Below are positions 5,506 to 10,540 of a DNA stretch of 10,540 nucleotides, in pieces. This stretch comes from Clostridia bacterium. GTDB lineage: Bacteria; Bacillota; Clostridia; Oscillospirales; Acutalibacteraceae. How positions within the stretch are numbered: position 1 is the stretch's first letter; the number at the start of each line of letters is the position of its first letter. The position numbers and the translations under genes were made by a program. The notes under the pieces were generated by a model, which worked only from the letters and a program-made list of their open reading frames with translations, did not search any database and had not been told where the DNA came from. The DNA lies in the NCBI GenBank assembly GCA_017437165.1, contig JAFSBS010000395.1:1-10540 (forward strand), in the 5' to 3' direction.

Positions 5506-6432
5506 TCAAGAAAACATAGCTGTTGAAAGATACCTTTCACCCGTATCTGTTAAAAGAGCAACTATTGTTTTGCCCTTGTTTTCAGGTCGCTTTGCAACCT
5601 CTATTGCTGCAGAAAGTGTTGCACCTGATGAAATTCCGACTAAAACACCCTCTTTTTTAGCAATAAGTCTGCCGTACTCTAAAGCATCTTCGTCTTTTAC
5701 ATCTATAATTTCATCATAAATATTTCTGTCTAATGTATCGGGAATAAAGTTTGCACCGATTCCCTGAATACCATGACTACCACTCTCGCCTTTTGTTAAA
5801 AGCGGTGATTTCTCCGGCTCAACACCAATTACTTTAATATTCTCATTTTTTTCTTTTAAAAATTTACCTGTACCTGAAATTGTTCCGCCTGTGCCTATTC
5901 CTGCAATAAAAATATCCACATTACCATCAGTATCTTCCCATATTTCAGGGCCTGTTGTTTCGTAGTGAGAAATCGGGTTTGCTTCGTTAGTAAACTGACC
6001 CGCAATAATTGCCTCCGGGATTTCTTTTTTTAATTCTTCTGCCTTTTCTATTGCACCGTTCATACCTTTACTGCCATCTGTGAGAATTAACTCTGCACCA
6101 AAGCAGGTCATAAGTTTCTGACGCTCGATGCTCATAGTTTCAGGCATAACAATTATAACTCTGTAGCCCTTGCTGACACCAATTGCTGCAAGACCTATAC
6201 CTGTGTTACCACTTGTAGGCTCAATTATAACTGAACCTTGTTTTAAAATTCCGTCTTTTTCGGCTTTTTCAATTATTGCTTTTGCAGGTCTGTCTTTTGC
6301 ACTACCCGTAGGGTTAAAACTTTCTAATTTTGCTAAAAGAGTTGCATTTAACTCAAACTCTTTTTCAATATTATTAAGTCTTAAAAGCGGTGTGTGACCT
6401 ACTAATTCATCTATTTTCTGATATATCTTCAA
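5506..6432 (-). CDS. cysK: Cysteine synthase (O-acetylserine sulfhydrylase)
   Basis: A 308-residue PLP enzyme that joins O-acetylserine and sulfide to make L-cysteine. The PLP lysine is K46 in NPTGSAKDRPA. The substrate loop TSGNTG is at 73-78, the phosphate-binding GTGGT at 180-184, HGIQGIGANF around 220-229, and the SSG that holds the pyridine nitrogen at 268-270. Length is normal for CysK. The start is a TTG at 6432: the next codons upstream are ATT, TTT and a TGA stop, so no ATG is available, and an AGAAGTGAT element resembling the anti-SD complement lies about 7 bases before it. Its ribosome site overlaps the end of the sialidase gene, and cysE starts 13 bases after the stop, so the three genes look cotranscribed. 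The C-terminal MFS could be checked against the CysK-CysE complex. Confidence 0.95.
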   Translation of the reverse strand: MKIYQKIDELVGHTPLLRLNNIEKEFELNATLLAKLESFNPTGSAKDRPAKAIIEKAEKDGILKQGSVIIEPTSGNTGIGLAAIGVSKGYRVIIVMPETMSIERQKLMTCFGAELILTDGSKGMNGAIEKAEELKKEIPEAIIAGQFTNEANPISHYETTGPEIWEDTDGNVDIFIAGIGTGGTISGTGKFLKEKNENIKVIGVEPEKSPLLTKGESGSHGIQGIGANFIPDTLDRNIYDEIIDVKDEDALEYGRLIAKKEGVLVGISSGATLSAAIEVAKRPENKGKTIVALLTDTGERYLSTAMFS

Positions 6433-6444
6433 AATAAATCACTT

Positions 6445-7917
6445 CTATCTTTTCAATTTGTTATGTATGAATGATTTAAATTTAACAAAACCTGAAATTC
6501 CATTATCATTAACCTTTAAATCGTCTAATGAATATCTTACGCAGGAAATTTCTGCTTTATAACTTTCATATAAATCAACAATTGTACCATCATTAAGTTC
6601 TGTAAGACAAGAGTAAACAAAAGTATATGGTCTTACTGAATCTGTTACATTTTTTCTGTAACGCCATTCTACTGTATTATCATTATTTACAAAACCAACT
6701 TTTATTACACCAAGTTTTCTGATTTTTTCTGATGGGTAACTTATAATTATAACTTTTTTACCATCAATTTCTTTACTGTAATTTATAACAGAAAACTGGC
6801 AGTTAGCACAATATGACAAATCTTTATCTAATTTATAATCGCTCCAGTTTTCGCCACCATCAGTGCTGTCACTGTAACCTATAAATCCTGCGGTGTTTCT
6901 TGAATACATTCTTAAAACACCATTATTTAAAAGAACAAATTGGGTTTCAGAACCTTTACCCGCTTCCCCTACACCGCGTGCTTTTTGTGAACGGTGCCAG
7001 TTTTCACCATCATCTGTGTAAATTACGCTTGTGTATTCTCTACCATCATTATTATCATAAACTGCAAAAATAATTCTGTTTTTGCCGTTGTAATCAATAG
7101 AAATACCTCTGCCCGGTGCAAATCCTGTAAAACCTTTTGATTTAATTTCTAAATTGATAATTCTACCGTCGCCCCAGGTTTCGCCGTTGTCAGAACTTTT
7201 CTTTACCCATAAATAATATGTAGGGTAAATTTTTATAGGTGAATATGCGTAGAAAAGATTTGCCACAATATCTTTATCACTCAAAGAGCCGTCTTTATTC
7301 ATTTGTTTTATTAAAACAGGGGTGTATTCTTCCTCTGATTTTTTATAAATTTTATAATCTCTGTCAACAAAATAATTGTCATAAATTTCATTATCTGAAA
7401 ATTTTCTTACAGGTGCAAAACCGTCAGCAGAAAAGTCATCAACGAAATATGGATATTTTTCTTTGTTTAACTTTGTGCTTTCTGCTTTGTCGGCACTTGT
7501 TTTGTCGCATACCGCTAATTTGCCATCAATAAAACCATTTTCTTTACCATAAGTACCTGCACTCCAGAGCCCCATATATGCTGGACACGCGTCACACATG
7601 TGATAAACCGTGCCATCTTCACCCTGTGCTATTGCAGAGTCAATAAATGAAGCTGAGGTTGCTATTGCTTTGTTATGGTCTTCATATTCCATATCACAAA
7701 ATTCATTTACAAATTTTCCCTCTGACCAGGTAACGCCATTGTCATCAGAATATCTTGCACCCACATCAATATTTGCAGGGTCATCTGTGCCGTTACCGTA
7801 TCTTACATCGGCACATGCTAAAATTCTGCCGTTTTTCAATGTAAGAATAGCAGGAATTCTGAAAAGTTTGCTGTTAAAAGTACCACTTGCATAAGGATTT
7901 GTTATTTTTAATGACAT
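6445..7917 (-). CDS. GH33 exo-sialidase, NanI-like catalytic domain without signal peptide
   Basis: A 490-residue glycosidase expected to release terminal sialic acids. Visible sialidase marks: FRIP (19-22, first triad R20); D51 as likely acid/base; Asp boxes S57-W64, S241-W248, Y300-W307 (first Ser replaced) and S351-W358; E324 in GSETQFV; triad R340 and probably R400; nucleophile Y435 in YSCLTELNDGTIVDLYE, with E451 beside it. The insert before the second Asp box (about 95-235) and YSPIKIYPTYYLWVKKS resemble NanI/NanB-type enzymes. Unlike secreted NanI, there is no signal peptide, carbohydrate-binding module or anchor, so it may act in the cytoplasm on imported sialosides. ATG 7917 is preferred, with AAGGTGA (7923-7929) 5 bases upstream; a GTG at 7926 lies within that site. 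It is first in an operon with cysK and cysE. An intramolecular trans-sialidase product cannot be excluded. Confidence 0.9.
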   Translation of the reverse strand: MSLKITNPYASGTFNSKLFRIPAILTLKNGRILACADVRYGNGTDDPANIDVGARYSDDNGVTWSEGKFVNEFCDMEYEDHNKAIATSASFIDSAIAQGEDGTVYHMCDACPAYMGLWSAGTYGKENGFIDGKLAVCDKTSADKAESTKLNKEKYPYFVDDFSADGFAPVRKFSDNEIYDNYFVDRDYKIYKKSEEEYTPVLIKQMNKDGSLSDKDIVANLFYAYSPIKIYPTYYLWVKKSSDNGETWGDGRIINLEIKSKGFTGFAPGRGISIDYNGKNRIIFAVYDNNDGREYTSVIYTDDGENWHRSQKARGVGEAGKGSETQFVLLNNGVLRMYSRNTAGFIGYSDSTDGGENWSDYKLDKDLSYCANCQFSVINYSKEIDGKKVIIISYPSEKIRKLGVIKVGFVNNDNTVEWRYRKNVTDSVRPYTFVYSCLTELNDGTIVDLYESYKAEISCVRYSLDDLKVNDNGISGFVKFKSFIHNKLKR

Positions 7918-7950
7918 CTCAATCACCTTTTTTTAATTATTATTCAGTTT

Positions 7951-7979
7951 AGTATAGCATAAAACTTAATAGATTTCCA
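7951..7979 (-). promoter_or_regulatory. Promoter of the sialidase-cysK-cysE operon
   Basis: On the minus strand: -35-like TGGAAA (7979-7974), 17-bp spacer, -10 TATACT (7956-7951), with an extended TGC directly before the -10. It lies 33 bases upstream of the sialidase ATG. The -35 is weak, but the extended -10 compensates. I saw no T-box, SAM riboswitch or other cysteine-linked leader here. Confidence 0.65.
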
Positions 7980-7986
7980 CAATATA

Positions 7987-8203
7987 ATTGAAAATTGAAA
8001 GTTGAAAATTGAAAATTTAGGGTCTGCGACGCAATTATAATTAAATACAACAGAAATAAAATTTATCCTATCACTTGTAGTTTTTAATACTAAAATCAAA
8101 CTATAAATGATAGGATAAATTTTTTGTTATTCACTAACAATTATAAACAACGCGAAGCGTTCCGAATTTCTCAACTCTCAATTCTCCATTTTCAATTCAA
8201 TAA
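7987..8203. repeat. Palindromic MITE-like intergenic element with heptamer repeats
   Basis: The left end is four head-to-tail heptamers (ATTGAAA, ATTGAAA, GTTGAAA, ATTGAAA; 7987-8014), then a TTTAGGGTCTGCGACGC block. The right end, read on the minus strand from 8202, starts ATTGAATTGAAAATGG, continues with AATTGAGAGTTGAGA, then TTCGGAACGCTTCGCG. The two ends are thus degenerate terminal inverted repeats. Between them lies a 26-bp near-perfect stem (8058-8123), and near the right end a small hairpin AACGC-GAA-GCGTT (8149-8161). No reading frame is present. The layout is that of a non-autonomous miniature element or an abundant intergenic palindrome. No target-site duplication could be made out. 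The right end overlaps the acyltransferase gene and supplies its stop codon. Confidence 0.7.
8058..8125. terminator. Long stem-loop, possible terminator of the acyl-CoA synthetase/acyltransferase operon
   Basis: AAAATTTATCCTATCA (8058-8073) pairs perfectly with 8108-8123. After one C-A mismatch, nine more pairs follow (8075-8083 with 8098-8106, one G-T wobble), leaving a 14-base loop. The plus strand runs into TTTTT; the minus strand runs into TTTTATTTCTG. It is the core of the palindromic element and the only stem-loop after the acyltransferase stop that could end its transcript. The stem is AT-rich, so termination is uncertain. Confidence 0.5.
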
Positions 8204-8845
8204 CTCTGAGTGTTTCGCTCTCTCAAAGTCCTGCTCACTTCCGTTGCCTTCTTTGAGATTTTCTAAAATGAGAGTTTCAACTGTTTTGTGAAGTTTTTCG
8301 TTTGCTTCTTCTAAATCCATTTCGCTTACATCAATTGGTTCTCCAATTCGTGCAACAAGATTTTTTGGTCTGAATTTATAGTCACCAGAAACACCAACAG
8401 GGATAACTAACGCGTTATTCTTTTTAGCAAGTGACACTGCACCGAATTTAAAAGGCATAAGTAAATCTTCTGTTTTATTTCTTGTGCCTTCAGGGAAAAT
8501 ACCTAAAGCACCGCCTGACTGTAAAACCTCCGTTGCTGCATCTTTTGCCTCCGAGTCGTGACCATTTCTGTTCACAGGAATACAACCAGCCGCTTTAAAG
8601 AACCAGGCAACCTTTTTATTTTCAAAATATTCACTTTTTGCCATATAGTGAATTGGTCTTTTTGTAGAAACAATAACCATACATTGGTCCATTAAGTGTT
8701 TGTGGTTACAAGCAACTACAATAGCACCGTTTTCAGGAATATTTTCTTTACCGATTATTTTTGGCCCGTACCAGAATTTAAAAACCGGTTTTAATATTGT
8801 AGATAAAATTTTGAAACCTGTGTTACTTTTTGCATAATTTGTCAT
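8192..8845 (-). CDS. plsC: 1-acyl-sn-glycerol-3-phosphate acyltransferase (PlsC family)
   Basis: A 217-residue membrane-associated acyltransferase expected to convert lysophosphatidic acid to phosphatidic acid. It shows the family blocks in order: motif I N-H-K-H-L-M-D (H48 and D53, the HX4D catalytic pair), motif II GCIPVNRNG (87-95), motif III FPEGTR (117-122) and motif IV V-I-P-V-G-V (147-152). The hydrophobic N-terminal stretch (FKILSTILKPVFKFWYG) likely binds the membrane face. ATG 8845 overlaps the stop of the preceding acyl-CoA synthetase by 4 bp (ATGA), with GAGGAG (8854-8859) 8 bases upstream, so translation is coupled. The last three codons (Leu-Leu-Asn) and the stop lie in the palindromic element, so the original C-terminus may have differed. 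Substrate specificity cannot be read from sequence, and an acyltransferase for another lysolipid is possible. Confidence 0.9.
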   Translation of the reverse strand: MTNYAKSNTGFKILSTILKPVFKFWYGPKIIGKENIPENGAIVVACNHKHLMDQCMVIVSTKRPIHYMAKSEYFENKKVAWFFKAAGCIPVNRNGHDSEAKDAATEVLQSGGALGIFPEGTRNKTEDLLMPFKFGAVSLAKKNNALVIPVGVSGDYKFRPKNLVARIGEPIDVSEMDLEEANEKLHKTVETLILENLKEGNGSEQDFERAKHSELLN

Positions 8846-10540
8846 TCTGCTTTCTCCTCGTTAGCTTTTTTCTGTAATTTTCTGAAATCAACTTTGCCGT
8901 AAGGTGTTTTAGGGAATTCTTTTATAAATTCGTATTTATAAGGAATACTGTAATGCGCTAAATTCTTCTCGCAGTATTCCTTAATTTTTTTCATAACCTT
9001 TTCTTTTTCGGCAGGAAGATAATCATTTTTCAGAATAATATATGCCTTGGCAACTTCTTTCCTGTACTTATGGAACATTGAAACAACAGTACATTTCATT
9101 ACTTCGGGAATTTCTTCTACAACTTTTTCAATCTGTGACGGATAAACATTGTAACCCGAAGAAATTATAAGTCGTTTAATTCTCAATTTATAGTGAATAA
9201 AACCATCGTCATCAATAGAACACAAATCACCTGTGTGAAGCCATTTTTTACCATCTTTATGAGTAACTAATGTTGTGTCATTTTCTTCTTCATTATTTCT
9301 GTAACCTTGCATTACTGTCGGGCCACAAATACAAAGTTCACCATCTTTACCATTTTCTAAAATCTCATTAGTATCCGGGTCAACAACGCACACTTCGTTA
9401 CCGATAAGCGGTTTACCTATTGTACCTGATTTATAATCATCATTTACAGAAAGTGAAATTGCCGCAAGACCTTCGGTCATACCATAACCCTCTGAAATAC
9501 GGATATTCGCATTATGTTTTTTGAAGAAGTCATTTACCTTGTTTTCCAATGGTTTTGGTAAAGAATCGCCACCACTTATTGCATACTTCAAAAATGATAA
9601 ATCTTCATTTTCTATGCCCTTTGTTTTTAAAAGACCTTCATAAAGTGTAGGTACTCCAAAAATCATAGTTGGTTTTTGTTTTTTTAATATATCACCGAAT
9701 TCATCTGCTTTGAATTTTGGAATTAAAACAGAACAAGCACCAAAACAAAAACATACATGAACACACACACCAAGACCAAAACCATGAAAAATAGGAAGAA
9801 TTGCTAAGATTCTGTCACCAACTGAAACATCTCTCAAAGTGAGAACCGACTGCATACCAAATGAATTAAAATTTTTGTTTGAAAGCATTATTTCTTTTGG
9901 TACGCCTGTTGTTCCGCCACTGTGAAGAATAACTGCCATTTGGTCATTTTCTTCGTTAGTTGGTATATATTCATTTATCTTTTCGCCTGATTTTATAAAG
10001 TCACTCCATTTTATGAAACGAACATCCTTTTTAGAATAACAGTTTTTACTTTTGTTTGTCAAGGCATATCCTAATTTTAATGGAAATTTCATAGAATTTC
10101 CTGCAGAAGCTACTATAACTTTCTCTATTTCTGTTTCTTTTATTATGTCTGTAATTTTACCACAACACAAATCAATTGCAAGAACTACTTTACTTTTCAC
10201 AGAATTCACATAACTTTTAATTTCTTCTTTTGCAGAAAGTGGATGAACAATATTACACACCGCACCAATTCTGTTCAGCGCATAGATTGACACAAGTGCT
10301 TCAGGTGTATTTGGCATAATAATTGTGACAATATCACCCTTTTTTACACCGATTTTATTGTAAGAATATGATGCTTCAATAACTCTTTCCAAAAGAGTTT
10401 TATATGAAATTTTATTACCAAAATAATCAATGGCATCTGCTTCAAGGTGACTTTCTGCTGAAATTTTCAACATTCCATACATTGAAACATCTGGTACATT
10501 GAACCCTTTTTCTGTTTCTTTATTTTCAAAAGAAAACAAA
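8842..10540 (-). CDS. AMP-forming acyl-CoA synthetase (FadD-like), 5' end probably outside the window
   Basis: An ANL-superfamily adenylating ligase that activates a fatty acid with ATP and CoA. About 565 residues are visible. The P-loop HSGGTTGVPK is at 206-215 (numbered from the TTG at 10539), A5 GYGMTEG at 351-357, A7 HTGDL near 435-439, hinge and A8 in RIKRLIISSGYNVYP (453-467), and the catalytic lysine K549 in PKTPYGKVDF. The usual Gly of the A8 'GR' is Leu (K-L-R-I-K-R). The frame is open to the right edge; the only start-like codon is TTG 10539. In relatives a W-L-x-F/Y motif precedes the Y-x-M-L segment, so this Leu is probably internal and the true start lies beyond 10540. The gene overlaps the acyltransferase by ATGA, suggesting fatty-acid activation feeding glycerolipid synthesis. 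Chain-length preference is unknown, and an acyl-ACP synthetase is possible. Confidence 0.9.
   Translation of the reverse strand, partial: LFSFENKETEKGFNVPDVSMYGMLKISAESHLEADAIDYFGNKISYKTLLERVIEASYSYNKIGVKKGDIVTIIMPNTPEALVSIYALNRIGAVCNIVHPLSAKEEIKSYVNSVKSKVVLAIDLCCGKITDIIKETEIEKVIVASAGNSMKFPLKLGYALTNKSKNCYSKKDVRFIKWSDFIKSGEKINEYIPTNEENDQMAVILHSGGTTGVPKEIMLSNKNFNSFGMQSVLTLRDVSVGDRILAILPIFHGFGLGVCVHVCFCFGACSVLIPKFKADEFGDILKKQKPTMIFGVPTLYEGLLKTKGIENEDLSFLKYAISGGDSLPKPLENKVNDFFKKHNANIRISEGYGMTEGLAAISLSVNDDYKSGTIGKPLIGNEVCVVDPDTNEILENGKDGELCICGPTVMQGYRNNEEENDTTLVTHKDGKKWLHTGDLCSIDDDGFIHYKLRIKRLIISSGYNVYPSQIEKVVEEIPEVMKCTVVSMFHKYRKEVAKAYIILKNDYLPAEKEKVMKKIKEYCEKNLAHYSIPYKYEFIKEFPKTPYGKVDFRKLQKKANEEKAE

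Noticed and set aside
5493..5540. 16-residue N-terminal extension of CysE
   Set aside because: It lies largely within cysK coding sequence; ATG 5492 has AAAGGAGA at 7 bases and begins a typical helical N-terminus.
6170..6397. Plus-strand frame opposite cysK (and similar ones at 7239-7532 and 7610-7894 opposite the sialidase)
   Set aside because: Antisense shadows of well-conserved enzymes, with low-complexity or unlikely protein sequence.
7987..8014. CRISPR array
   Set aside because: The repeats are 7 bp, directly adjacent and without spacers, so they are a simple tandem repeat at the end of a palindromic element.
7918..8057. Cysteine or methionine riboswitch or T-box before the sialidase-cysK-cysE operon
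   Set aside because: The leader from the predicted start to the ATG is only about 30 bases, and no conserved SAM-box or T-box core was seen.

Overview
The window looks like chromosomal DNA from an uncultured, AT-rich Bacillota (Firmicutes), most likely a gut clostridium of the Oscillospiraceae/Ruminococcaceae type. This rests on strong AGGAGG-type ribosome binding sites, sigma-A promoters with 17-bp spacers, a Gram-positive LexA-like box before recA, a four-cysteine L28 protein, and a secreted leucine-rich-repeat protein ending in a dockerin-like Ca-binding domain. The taxonomy is inferred from protein style, not from a search.

Left end (1-796): a divergent rpmB/recA intergenic region, followed by a recA gene cut off after about 79 codons at an inverted second copy of the rpmB upstream region. 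Bases 1-116 are the near-perfect reverse complement of 506-621. The junction sits in a 10-bp microhomology. This is best explained as a fold-back chimera (amplification, library or assembly) or a recent inverted rearrangement. The genes from rpmB onward look intact. The native order is probably recA and rpmB divergent, with rpmB leading into the rest of the window.

Plus-strand block (608-4560): rpmB with its terminator; a promoter driving a secreted LRR/dockerin-like protein and a small cytoplasmic protein of unknown function, closed by a terminator; then a second promoter driving an XRE-family repressor and an overlapping single-pass membrane protein with a large external region. The last pair looks like a regulator/membrane-sensor module. 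A bidirectional terminator (4581-4613) separates it from the convergent minus-strand genes.

Minus-strand block (4626-10540): reading leftward, an AMP-forming acyl-CoA synthetase (5' end probably outside the window) overlaps a PlsC-type acyltransferase by 4 bp, suggesting fatty-acid activation and transfer to glycerolipid. A roughly 217-bp palindromic, MITE-like intergenic element follows and supplies the acyltransferase stop codon. Next comes a promoter and an apparent operon of a NanI-type GH33 sialidase without a signal peptide, cysteine synthase (cysK, TTG start) and serine O-acetyltransferase (cysE). The last two form the two-step serine-to-cysteine pathway.

I saw no tRNA, rRNA, CRISPR array, transposase or prophage gene. 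The points most worth a second look are the inverted junction at recA, the palindromic element at 7987-8203, the XRE/membrane pair, and the leaderless sialidase tied to cysteine synthesis.
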